Shown here: piece after piece, positions 41,713 to 50,122 of the stretch
How positions within the stretch are numbered: position 1 is the first letter of the stretch
How the letters are laid out: every line of letters starts with the position of its first letter
NCBI GenBank assembly: GCA_910586675.1
Contig: CAJUJO010000005.1
Location: 1 to 58,952, forward strand
Origin: an uncultured Christensenellaceae bacterium
Lineage (GTDB): Bacteria > Bacillota > Clostridia > Christensenellales > Borkfalkiaceae
Length of the DNA stretch: 58,952 bases
Direction: 5' to 3'
Notes under the pieces: generated by a model
Seen by the model: the letters and a program-made list of their open reading frames with translations, nothing else
What the model was told of the DNA's origin: nothing
Database searches by the model: none
Position numbers and translations under genes: made by a program

Positions 41713-42686
41713 ATTATTTCTCCTTTCGCCAGAATTTCCAGCCCTTCGAGCGCGTCGCATCCCTCGTGAAAGACGTATTCCGTATTCAGTCTTTTCAAAA
41801 CCCGTTCGAGGAGCGGACGCCTGTATTTTACAACGCCGCCCGTAACCGAAATTTTACTTCTCCGCGGCAAGCACTTCATCGCGGCGGCGTATTCGCGGAC
41901 GAGCAATTCTTCGGCGGTGTCGCCCTCGCGGGAAACGACGGCGCCCGCCGGCAAGCCCGTAACCGTGCAGAGCGTGCGCCCGCCGAAATACGGGCGGCTT
42001 TCGAAGTCTCCCGCGACGAAACCTTCTTCTACGCAGCACAGCTGCCCCGCCGTGCCGAGATTAAGGACGTACCCATCGAACCCGCGCGCCGCGCCGAGCA
42101 CCGCCGCCTGCATATCGCCGACGGGGGTAAAAATTTCGCTCTTCCCGAAAAAGCCCGCCCGCTCGACCGAAGCGGAAACGAGCGGCAGGCGAAACCCGCA
42201 GCCATCCGCCTCGCCCTTCCTTACGTTGTAAAAACCGGAAGGCGCGACGTCCGTAACGTGCGAACGGTTGACGCCGGTCAGCTTATAAACGAGATAGGAA
42301 CCGAGCGTGCAGAACTCGTCGAACGCGCACGTCTGCGTCTGTACGCTCAATCTGGGCAGATTGGGCTTTACCGAAACGCCGTATTCGTCGGAAATCGCAA
42401 AGCGCGGCTTCTCGTTCCCGCCGCGCGTATCCCGCCAGGAGATATATTCCGTCTGCTCGATTCCGCCTTTCAGGAGCACGTAACCGTGCATCTGAACGGA
42501 CAAAAACACCCGGGAAGGCGCCGTTCGTTCCATCACGCGGGCGACGAGCCCGAAAATCTCTTTTGCGGAAACCTCGAAAAAAGGAAAATCCGAACGGATC
42601 GGAGGCGGAAAGGGGGCGGTGAACTGTTCACCGCCCGCCGCCCACTTGACGTTGGTGCTTCCTACGTCGAGTAATAAATCAGTCAT
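41709..42686 (-). CDS. Compact FGGY-type carbohydrate kinase
   Basis: 325 residues, much shorter than the usual 450-520. 'LLLDVGSTNVKWA' (about 4-16) is the N-terminal phosphate motif; 'SVQMHGYVLL' and 'YISWRDTRG' (about 62-90) recall the GQMHG...WQDGR pattern of sedoheptulokinase-like members; 'YVLNLGTAGQLCC' (about 205) is the second phosphate motif and 'ISVTGGVVKYRRPLLERVL' (about 280) the adenosine region. The two ATPase lobes are kept, so the loss is in inserted domains, not a truncation. The sugar is unknown. It overlaps its neighbours on both sides. Confidence 0.8.
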   Translation of the reverse strand: MTDLLLDVGSTNVKWAAGGEQFTAPFPPPIRSDFPFFEVSAKEIFGLVARVMERTAPSRVFLSVQMHGYVLLKGGIEQTEYISWRDTRGGNEKPRFAISDEYGVSVKPNLPRLSVQTQTCAFDEFCTLGSYLVYKLTGVNRSHVTDVAPSGFYNVRKGEADGCGFRLPLVSASVERAGFFGKSEIFTPVGDMQAAVLGAARGFDGYVLNLGTAGQLCCVEEGFVAGDFESRPYFGGRTLCTVTGLPAGAVVSREGDTAEELLVREYAAAMKCLPRRSKISVTGGVVKYRRPLLERVLKRLNTEYVFHEGCDALEGLEILAKGEII

Positions 42687-44340
42687 GCTTCCCCTTTTTT
42701 TTCAGAAGCAGCGCCGCAGCCGCGGCAAGCGCTGCCCCGCCGCCTGCACCGAGTACGACAGAAGAACCGCAACCGCCGCTTCCTCCGTCCGATTTTTCCT
42801 TTGTAACAACCTTTATACGAAGCATGGCGTACGTATCGGAAAGCGACGAAGGCAAAGTCGTCTGGAAGGTAAAGTGATAGGTGCCCGCAACGTCGGCTTT
42901 ATAGCCGCTGCTGCGCCACGTACCCGTGATCTTGTATTCCGCACCCTTATTGTCCGTTACGGTGAACTCCGTCGGGAGCTTTGCGCGAATATCCGCCGAG
43001 GGCGTTCCCACTTCGTATTCCTGCACCCGTTCGTACGCATTGCCGACGGAAACGATTTCGGTATAGGCGGGATTGAGCTTGCTGACGGCAAGTTTGAGGG
43101 AAGAGCCCTCGCCGAGCTCGCCCGCTTTGATATCCGCTTCCGTCAAGATCGTGAGGCGGATTTCCTTTTCGAGATAGCGCCCCTTGTCCCAGGTGATATA
43201 AATTTTTCCGCCGCGCTCGTACGCGCAAGGGTAAGATACGTCGTCCCGTCCGTCGATTTCCATTTTATACGGCCAAGTATTGCCGTTGTCCTCCGAAAGA
43301 TAGGCGTAAAGCTGCGCGCGGGAAGAAGTGGTCGCGTGGTTTACAATCAAGAGGTTGCCCGAGGACAGTTGCATGATATGAAATTTCGACCCGGGGCCGA
43401 TAAACGGTTCGCCCAGATTGATCGCATACGGCTCCCAGGTATAGCCGTAATCGCGGGAAATCGAACGCTCCACGCCCCCGCCGTTCCCGCCTTCCAGGCG
43501 GCTCATGAGAATGAGCGAGCCGTCGGAAGCCTGCGCCACCTGCGATTCGGGCCACCTGCGGCTGCTTGCCGCGGCGGAGGAAATATTGGCGCGCACCTGC
43601 CAGCTCTTGCCGCCGTCCTTGGAGACGGAAACGCGCGTGGTGGCGATATGCGTATCGCCGGCTTCCTGCTCCGAAGCGATCACGAGCATATCTTTCCCGT
43701 CGGAATCCTTTGCTACCGTAGGGGGTTTGTGGAGCTTGGACGCCGTAAAGATTTCCGGCTCGTCGAAGGTTACGTCGGCGACGTCCTCCGCATCGGGATC
43801 GTGAAAGCGTATGATCCAGGTACTGTATTGAATGTAGGTCAGGCATAAGTCGTCGCCGTCCGTCCACAGGTTGGGAACGACGCAGCTGACCCCCGTCCGT
43901 TTGGGGTCGGGATGATCGACGATAAAGTACGGGTCTACCCAGTCCTTGCCGTCGTTGTCGCTGTACGCAAGCGCAAGGTAATTGAACTGGCGGGGCTCGC
44001 CGCTGCCGCCCGTATACCATACCGCCCAAAGACGGCTGCCCGTGCTCACGACGGAGGGAAGCCCCTGCCACTGCCTGTCCTGCGGGGAATACGTTTCGCG
44101 CGCGGGCGTGTATTCCGTTTTGGTGCCGTTAATGGTTTCCGTTACGCGCGTCTCTCCGTCGGTGCGGGGGTCGATGAGCGTACTCAAAAGCGTTTCGTCC
44201 GCGCGCCTCACCGTTGCGGGCTCGTTCCAGTAATTGACCGCCGCGGCGGCGGGAACGCACGTAAGCGCAGCTCCCGCGGCGGTTCCTGCCGTCAGCCCGC
44301 CCGCAAGGACGGTGCACAGCAAAATTTTAGAATGCTTCAT
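42679..44340 (-). CDS. Secreted BNR/sialidase-fold protein with Cys-type C-terminal sorting tail
   Basis: 553 residues. Signal peptide 1-34 ending AAAA. A beta-propeller follows, with four Asp boxes: 'YSDNDGKDW', 'SKDGGKSW', 'SRDYGYTW' and 'SEDNGNTW'. 'WQGLPSVVSTGSRLWAVWYTGG' (starts near residue 93) fits BNR proteins annotated as exo-alpha-sialidases. I do not see the Y/F-R-I-P motif of true sialidases, so the cleaved bond is uncertain. Residues about 400-510 form a separate Ig-like region. The tail is 'GGCGSSVVLGAGGG', a hydrophobic stretch and 'KKKGKHD', shared with the next protein. Likely surface-bound glycan hydrolase or binding protein. Confidence 0.82.
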   Translation of the reverse strand: MKHSKILLCTVLAGGLTAGTAAGAALTCVPAAAAVNYWNEPATVRRADETLLSTLIDPRTDGETRVTETINGTKTEYTPARETYSPQDRQWQGLPSVVSTGSRLWAVWYTGGSGEPRQFNYLALAYSDNDGKDWVDPYFIVDHPDPKRTGVSCVVPNLWTDGDDLCLTYIQYSTWIIRFHDPDAEDVADVTFDEPEIFTASKLHKPPTVAKDSDGKDMLVIASEQEAGDTHIATTRVSVSKDGGKSWQVRANISSAAASSRRWPESQVAQASDGSLILMSRLEGGNGGGVERSISRDYGYTWEPYAINLGEPFIGPGSKFHIMQLSSGNLLIVNHATTSSRAQLYAYLSEDNGNTWPYKMEIDGRDDVSYPCAYERGGKIYITWDKGRYLEKEIRLTILTEADIKAGELGEGSSLKLAVSKLNPAYTEIVSVGNAYERVQEYEVGTPSADIRAKLPTEFTVTDNKGAEYKITGTWRSSGYKADVAGTYHFTFQTTLPSSLSDTYAMLRIKVVTKEKSDGGSGGCGSSVVLGAGGGAALAAAAALLLKKKGKHD

Positions 44341-44355
44341 TTCAGTCCTCCGATT

Positions 44356-46350
44356 TTACTTTTTCTTTCTCTTCAAGAGGAGCGCACCGACCGCCGCAAG
44401 CGTAATCGCTCCGCCCGCACCGAGCGCGACCGACGAACCGCAACCTCCGCCGCAGCCTCCGCCGTTTCCGTCCGAAGGAGTCGTAGTATCTCCGGAAGAT
44501 TTCCAGATCGCCTTCAAGGTAACGTCCTTCGCAAGCGAAGAGTCGATTCCGTAGATCCATCTGCCGTTCTCGTCCTGCCAGCCGAGGAATTCGTCCCCCT
44601 CCTTTTCCGCGTCGTAGAGCGGGAGTTTGCCCGAGCTTGCATAGTAGACTTCGGGATTCATGTCGCTGTTCGTGCCTCCGCCGAGGTCGTACGTAATATT
44701 ATAGGCGATTTCTTCGCAGTAGTACACGATGGTTACGTCGTCCGTAACGGTAATCTGAAACGAGCCGTCCGCTCCCACCGTTACGGGAAGGGAATCCCCG
44801 CCCGAAGAACAGGTAACCGATTCGATGCGGTAACCCGCATTGGGCGTAACGCGGAAATCGACCTTCGTACCGCTGAGCACGCTTGCGCCGCTGCCGATGC
44901 TGCGCTCGCCGATACTGCCCGCAATGACGCCGCCCATTCCCGTGAGCGTAATGAGTTTTGCCTGATAGGGCGTGTCGTCGGTAACGAAACGGACGTTGGA
45001 AATATTCACATCGTACGTCTGGTCTGCGGTAAGCCCCGATTTATCGAGATTGTTCATAAACAAGCGCATAACGGGATGTATCTTCGTAGGGAATCCGCCC
45101 TCTCCGCCGATGCTGGTAAAGGCGTCGGAGCTAAACGGAATGTAAACCGAACCGTCGAACTCGCCCGATTCGTCGTAAGGAAGGAAGCCGGGAACGCGCG
45201 TTCTGACGAGACCGTTCTTATAGATAACTTTGCTCTGATAGCCGCTCGCGATAGAAGTCTGCCAGAGAGGAAACTCCTTGGTATCGCCGAGGGAGGAGTG
45301 CGTATCCCCCGCGATTCGGATGGCGAAGCCCGTCTGCGTGAGATTGAAATTTTTCACGTCCATGACCATGCCCTTGACGCCCAGCGCTTCGAAGTCGACG
45401 TAGCCGTCCGCTCCGATCATGCTCTGCGGAAGCGTGATATAGAAGGAGTCGTAATCCTTGACCGCGTCGGTACGGGCGCCGATCTTGAAGTCGCCCGCCT
45501 TCATGTAACTCAGTTCCGTATAGAGGTCGGTCTTGTTATCCTCTCCCTGTACGGCATAAGAAACGAAGTTATCTGCCGCGGGAGCCCAGATAATCTGGCT
45601 GTCCGTAAACTCGGGTACGTCCGTTTCGCTGAATCGGCTCAGAACGCGCATCGTGCCCACGTTAAAGCGCGCGTACGATTTATCCTTGGACGTGGAATAG
45701 ACGGATACCTTCTCGATTTCCGTAACGCCCGCATAGCCCGAAAGCGGAATGACCGCCGTGCCGTAGAAGCCTTCCAAGTTGGACATCGCGGAAGTTGCAT
45801 TTGAAAAGCGGATATAACGCTCGGTAATCACGCCGCGGTTTCCGTCGTTCGTCGTCTTTTTGGAAACCTCGCCCAAGCGGTTGATCATGTAATACTCGAC
45901 GCCCGAATCGCACGGCAGGCCGTTCACTTCCACGTATAACGTTCTCCAAGCCGCGTCGTCGCAGTTTTGCAAATCGATTGCGAGATAGTCGGTTTCCGTA
46001 ACCGCCTCGCCGATCTCCTCCGTCGTAATGCCGACATTCTGATAAGTGCTGACGCCCGTAAGGTCGGCGACCGTCTTTACGTTGATGCAGTCCATATCCG
46101 CCATGACGCTTCCCTTACGGGTATTATACAGGGAATAGGTCGCGCCCTTTTCGAGATAATAAACGGAAGGCGGCGTAGTCGCCTCCTCCGCGCCCGCAGA
46201 TGCCCTGTCGAACGCAAATCCGCCCGCCGCGATCAGCGTTACCGAAAGCGCGCAGCCGAGAAAGGCTGTCGCAATTTTACGCTTACCGTTAGTTGCCTTA
46301 CCCCCCCCCTGCGCAAAACGCACAGAGGATTCGCCTGTTGCCTGTTTCAT
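44356..46350 (-). CDS. Surface protein with InlB-type repeat and Cys-type C-terminal tail
   Basis: 664 residues. A long N-region precedes a hydrophobic core ('IATAFLGCALSVTLIAAGG', about 26-44), cleavage near 'ASAGA'. Residues 60-480 are beta-rich and unrecognised; 490-560 look like another beta domain; about 565-630 is a Listeria-Bacteroides repeat ('YNITYDLGGGTNSD...VTLKAIWK', given by its ends). The tail 'GGGCGGGCGSSVALGAGG', a hydrophobic stretch and 'KRKKK' matches the neighbouring BNR protein. Codons 14-17 include a run of nine G (46301-46309), just before the signal core, a possible phase-variation site. Probably a cell-surface glycan-binding protein. Confidence 0.75.
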   Translation of the reverse strand: MKQATGESSVRFAQGGGKATNGKRKIATAFLGCALSVTLIAAGGFAFDRASAGAEEATTPPSVYYLEKGATYSLYNTRKGSVMADMDCINVKTVADLTGVSTYQNVGITTEEIGEAVTETDYLAIDLQNCDDAAWRTLYVEVNGLPCDSGVEYYMINRLGEVSKKTTNDGNRGVITERYIRFSNATSAMSNLEGFYGTAVIPLSGYAGVTEIEKVSVYSTSKDKSYARFNVGTMRVLSRFSETDVPEFTDSQIIWAPAADNFVSYAVQGEDNKTDLYTELSYMKAGDFKIGARTDAVKDYDSFYITLPQSMIGADGYVDFEALGVKGMVMDVKNFNLTQTGFAIRIAGDTHSSLGDTKEFPLWQTSIASGYQSKVIYKNGLVRTRVPGFLPYDESGEFDGSVYIPFSSDAFTSIGGEGGFPTKIHPVMRLFMNNLDKSGLTADQTYDVNISNVRFVTDDTPYQAKLITLTGMGGVIAGSIGERSIGSGASVLSGTKVDFRVTPNAGYRIESVTCSSGGDSLPVTVGADGSFQITVTDDVTIVYYCEEIAYNITYDLGGGTNSDMNPEVYYASSGKLPLYDAEKEGDEFLGWQDENGRWIYGIDSSLAKDVTLKAIWKSSGDTTTPSDGNGGGCGGGCGSSVALGAGGAITLAAVGALLLKRKKK

Positions 46351-46371
46351 AATTTTCCTCCTTTTTTATAA

Positions 46372-47259
46372 TTACGCCGTAAGCGTATTTACCATAAATT
46401 CCAGCAGCTCCGCCGTCTTTGCGTGCGTTACGGCGTAGCACTCCCTTCCGTTCTCGTCGGCAATCGTCATGCCGCGCGCAGGCCCGCCCGTGATTAAGCG
46501 CAGCTTCATCTTGTCGAAGGTGAGAAAGTCGCCGAGAAGCGCGCTCACCGCGAGCGGGTCGTGCATGACGGGCACGCGCTTGCCCTTGTTCAGCGTTATG
46601 TAAAGCTCCGTCAACCGCCACAGCGTGCCGATATTTCCGTTTTTCAGCCTTTCGAGCTGACAATCGGAAAGCGCGCCGTGCCGCGTAATATCGAACCCGA
46701 CGAGATAAACGGGCACCTTGCTTTCAAACACGCGCGCCGCGTTTTCCACGTCGCACCTTACGTTCCATTCGGCATACAGCTCGTTCACGCTTCCGCCCAT
46801 AAAGATGATTCGTCCGAGCTTGTTGAACGCCGCGGGATTTTTTCTGCACGCCGCGCCGAGATTGGTAAACGGCCCGAGCCCGACGAGCGTAACCTCGCCC
46901 GGATAACGCTCCGCGCATTCCAGAATAAAATCGACCGCATCCCCGCTTTCGTACGTCTCGTTCTCCATTTCGGGCAGCATCTGCGGAATGCGCGGTTTTC
47001 CGTTTCCGCTCAGCGCGCCCGTTTCAAAATCGAGCAATTCGTACTTCATGCACTCGGGAGTATCTTCGCCCGCGTAAATGGGCCAGTCGATGCCCCATTC
47101 GCGGAATAAAAATTTTGCAATTTTCGCCCGTTCCTCGGTATTCTTGTAAACCGTGGTAACACCCAAAACGTCGTCGCGGCGGTATCGGGCAAGCAGCGCG
47201 AGCGCGTATGCGTCGTCTATGTCGTCTCCGATGTCGGTATCGATGATCAATTTTTCCAT
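46372..47259 (-). CDS. Nucleoside hydrolase-fold protein (IUNH family)
   Basis: 295 residues from ATG 47259; GGAGAG is upstream, and the GTG one codon earlier is the alternative. Family enzymes hydrolyse N-ribosidic bonds using a bound Ca2+. 'IIDTDIGDDIDDAYALAL' (about 5-22) is the Ca2+ site in the variant form DTDIGDDIDDA; 'VTLVGLGPFTNLGAA' (about 121-135), 'IFMGGSVN' (about 150-157), 'EWNVRCDVENAARVF' (about 162-176) and 'MHDPLAV' (about 230-236) complete the active site. It is embedded in a glycan operon, so its substrate may be a glycoside other than a nucleoside. Overlap is nil; spacing 12 and 21 bp. Confidence 0.88.
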   Translation of the reverse strand: MEKLIIDTDIGDDIDDAYALALLARYRRDDVLGVTTVYKNTEERAKIAKFLFREWGIDWPIYAGEDTPECMKYELLDFETGALSGNGKPRIPQMLPEMENETYESGDAVDFILECAERYPGEVTLVGLGPFTNLGAACRKNPAAFNKLGRIIFMGGSVNELYAEWNVRCDVENAARVFESKVPVYLVGFDITRHGALSDCQLERLKNGNIGTLWRLTELYITLNKGKRVPVMHDPLAVSALLGDFLTFDKMKLRLITGGPARGMTIADENGRECYAVTHAKTAELLEFMVNTLTA

Positions 47260-47271
47260 CACATTCTCTCC

Positions 47272-49224
47272 TTACTCGCTGATATTGATATAGTTCGGCA
47301 GCGGTTTGCTGTAATCATCGTAATAACCGCGGAGCTTAACTGCGGGCGCGACGTATTCAGGGTCGTTCATGGGGAAGGCGTACTTGATCCCAAGCTCCTC
47401 TTTATAAGCCTTGAAGGAGGCATTCTGATAAGCGACCCAGCGCTCGTATCCCTTGTTCTTCGCCTTTTGCAGCGTGCTGTCGTACAGCCTCATTGCCATT
47501 TCGTTGTTTGCCGCCATGACGATGGAGGGAAGCGCTTCGATCCATACGCCCTCGATATCCGCCTGCAAATCCGCCATATTGTTGTATACCTTGGTATCCG
47601 AAGTATCCAGCTTATAGCGGAAGGGCATCAGGGGATACGTGTAGGGAATGAGCGCGCACTTCTGCTTGTAACGGAGATAGAATTGATAGGTATCCATTTC
47701 CGCGCCGTTGACCGAGGAGAGCATGACGTACATGGGATTTTGCAAAAGGCTTATCTGCTTGATGCCCGCGTTATACCAGCCGCTGCCGCTCGCCGCGCCC
47801 AGCAGATCCTTCGCCTTCTGCGTCCACTCGACCTGCCCGTACGTATAGGTGTGCTCGACAGGCTTTCCGTTTACGGTAATCGTGCGCGTTTCGCCGGGAC
47901 GCACGGTGAAGTTGTAATACTCCCCTTCCGTCGCGCCGTAGTAGCATTCGCGCTGACCCTGCTCGCTCAGAAGATAATCGAAAACCTTAACGACCCTGTC
48001 GACGCGCTTGGCGTTCTTGGTAATCATGGAAACGCGGAGTCCCCTTCCCGCCATGTCGGTAAGCAGGGGCGCGTCTCCCCGCTTGTTGGTGATTACAACG
48101 GGAACGTATTCGTTGGCATCGGTGAACTCGCCCGTCTGTGCGTTATACCCCGCCGCGCTGTATCCCGCAAACGCCGTCGAATAGTTCTGCGGAGAACCGA
48201 TTACGGCAAACGGACGCCCGTTTTTGATGTGGGTTACGATGTTGGAAACGGAAAAACCGAAGTTGGAGCTTATCAGAAGATGCTTGTTGAACAGGTCGTT
48301 CATGAAGCACAGCACCTCCTGAAACTCCTCCGTCGCATACTGATAAACGAAGTTTCCCTCGGCGTCCTCTCTCGGAACGCAGAAGTAGTCCATGAGCGCC
48401 GAAAGTCCCGCTCCGATGGAATTGTTGGACGCCTTCGTCAGAAACTCCGACAGGCAGACGGTCGGATTGTCGTTGCCGAGATTGTATGTTTCCTTCACCC
48501 AAAGGCACATGTCGATGAAGCCCTGCGGCGTGGTAACCGTCTTGTCCTCGTCGAAAGCGGGATTCTCCGCCTTCTTCGCCGCAAGATAGGCTTCGAGCAT
48601 GTCCTTGCGCACCTCGATTGCAAGATTCGGAAGCTGGGAATTACCCGTTTGCTCGTACTCCTCGATATCCGCGTCCGCGTAGAAATTGTTGGCTACGCCG
48701 TAGCAGTGTCCGTCCGAACCGGCATAGTAGCTTTTCAGCTCGGCGGGAAGCCGTTTCAGAAGGCTGGGCGCGTACGATTCCGCCAGTCGGTCGATCGCGT
48801 ATACGTAGGACTCCTCCGCAAGCTGGATTCGCGTGGAAAAGTCCGTAATCGTGATGACGTCCGGCAGCGTTCCTGAAATCATCGTCGCAAGCTCCTGCCC
48901 GTCCGTCGTGAGCGCCTTTTCAAACTTGATTCTGACGCCCGTGCGCTTGTACACGAGATCGGCGATCTGATAAAAATCCCAATTGGTGGAATCCACCCAC
49001 CAGCGTATGTTAACGTCCTCGTCGTCGGGGTCGATTTGCAGCCAGCTGTCCTTATCCGCCGTATAATCGGTGCTGAACTCGTCGTAAATCAGATCGGGCG
49101 TATCGAGCTGATCGCCGACGTTTTTCACCAGCTTGACGAGAAGCGCAACGATCCCGCCCGCGACGGCTACCGCAAGCACGATCGCAAGAACGCGAATGAG
49201 AATCTTCTTTTTCTTTTCATCCAT
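47272..49224 (-). CDS. ABC sugar-type solute-binding protein, membrane-anchored
   Basis: 650 residues, long for the family. It resembles LplA/YtcQ-type binding proteins that work with LplB/LplC permeases: 'INIRWWVDSTNWDFYQIADLVYKRTGV' (mid-part of residues 65-95) and 'ATMISGTLPDVITI' (about 115-128) are in the right places. Instead of a lipobox Cys, the N-terminus has 'KKKKILIRVLAIVLAVAVAGGIVALLVKLV' (about 4-33; charged then hydrophobic), so it is probably held by an uncleaved membrane helix. Large size suggests a polymer- or oligosaccharide-binding role. It is 22 bp after the permease. Confidence 0.88.
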   Translation of the reverse strand: MDEKKKKILIRVLAIVLAVAVAGGIVALLVKLVKNVGDQLDTPDLIYDEFSTDYTADKDSWLQIDPDDEDVNIRWWVDSTNWDFYQIADLVYKRTGVRIKFEKALTTDGQELATMISGTLPDVITITDFSTRIQLAEESYVYAIDRLAESYAPSLLKRLPAELKSYYAGSDGHCYGVANNFYADADIEEYEQTGNSQLPNLAIEVRKDMLEAYLAAKKAENPAFDEDKTVTTPQGFIDMCLWVKETYNLGNDNPTVCLSEFLTKASNNSIGAGLSALMDYFCVPREDAEGNFVYQYATEEFQEVLCFMNDLFNKHLLISSNFGFSVSNIVTHIKNGRPFAVIGSPQNYSTAFAGYSAAGYNAQTGEFTDANEYVPVVITNKRGDAPLLTDMAGRGLRVSMITKNAKRVDRVVKVFDYLLSEQGQRECYYGATEGEYYNFTVRPGETRTITVNGKPVEHTYTYGQVEWTQKAKDLLGAASGSGWYNAGIKQISLLQNPMYVMLSSVNGAEMDTYQFYLRYKQKCALIPYTYPLMPFRYKLDTSDTKVYNNMADLQADIEGVWIEALPSIVMAANNEMAMRLYDSTLQKAKNKGYERWVAYQNASFKAYKEELGIKYAFPMNDPEYVAPAVKLRGYYDDYSKPLPNYINISE

Positions 49225-49246
49225 AGAGATAACTCCTTTTTTTGTT

Positions 49247-50122
49247 TTATTCCTTTACCGAACCGAGCGCGGCGCCCTTGGCAAAATGTTTTTGAAGGAA
49301 GGGATACACGCACACGATGGGAAGCATCGCAAGCACCATCGCGGCAAACGACACCGTCTGCGCCGTTACGTTTTCCGAAACGAGCCCGCCTTCCGGCATG
49401 GAGGCGTCCTTTATGATTCGCATCAGATAATATTGTAGCGTCCAGATGCTTTCCGCCTTATCGGTATAGAGCAAGGTCGGGAGATACGAATTCCAGTGCA
49501 TAACGGCGATCCAGAGCCCAACGGTCGCGAGCACGGGCGTGGACATGGGCAAATAAATCGACCACCACACGCGGAATTCGTTCGCGCCGTCGAGCACCGC
49601 CGCCTCGCGCACGTTTTGGCTGATTCCGCGGAAAAAGCTCTGCATGACGATCATATTGTAGACGGAATAGAGCGAGGGCAAAATGTACACGAGGAAGTTA
49701 TTGTATAACCCAAGAATGTTGACGACGAGGAAGAATGGAATGATGCCGCCGCTGAAAAACATCGTAATCAGGTTAAAGGTACGGAAAAACCCCTTGTAAG
49801 GCAGCTCCTTCTGACTCATGCCGTACGCCACGCCCGACGTGAACAGAAGCGCAAGCGTCGTACCGATTACCGTGCGCAGCACCGTATTGCCGAGCGCCAC
49901 CCAAAAACGGCCGTCTGCGACGATCGTCGCATAATTCTGTAACGTGAACTTGCGCGGCAAGAGCCAAACGCCGCCCAGCTCGAAATCATTTCCGTCGTTG
50001 AACGACCCCGCGAGCGTGTACAGAAAGGGATAGAGCGTGATGAGCGCCAGCAGGGCGAGCACGAAGACGATGACGGCTTCCCATATATCGAATTTGAACT
50101 TCTTTTTCCGTTTGATCTCCAT
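49247..50122 (-). CDS. ABC permease, LplC/YtcP type
   Basis: 291 residues from ATG 50122. Six membrane segments; the EAA loop is 'NVREAAVLDGANEFRVWWSIYLPM' (starts about 180; E-A-A-x3-G). 'YPFLYTLAGSFNDG' (about 32-45) is the N-terminal segment typical of carbohydrate-uptake 'inner' permeases. Its start shares one base with the stop of the other permease (TGATG). No ATPase gene is in the operon, so it probably uses a shared MsmX-like ATPase from elsewhere. Confidence 0.92.
   Translation of the reverse strand: MEIKRKKKFKFDIWEAVIVFVLALLALITLYPFLYTLAGSFNDGNDFELGGVWLLPRKFTLQNYATIVADGRFWVALGNTVLRTVIGTTLALLFTSGVAYGMSQKELPYKGFFRTFNLITMFFSGGIIPFFLVVNILGLYNNFLVYILPSLYSVYNMIVMQSFFRGISQNVREAAVLDGANEFRVWWSIYLPMSTPVLATVGLWIAVMHWNSYLPTLLYTDKAESIWTLQYYLMRIIKDASMPEGGLVSENVTAQTVSFAAMVLAMLPIVCVYPFLQKHFAKGAALGSVKE

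Noticed and set aside
43912..45804. 630-codon open frame on the plus strand
   Set aside because: Antisense to the BNR and InlB-repeat genes, whose signal peptides and motifs are clear.
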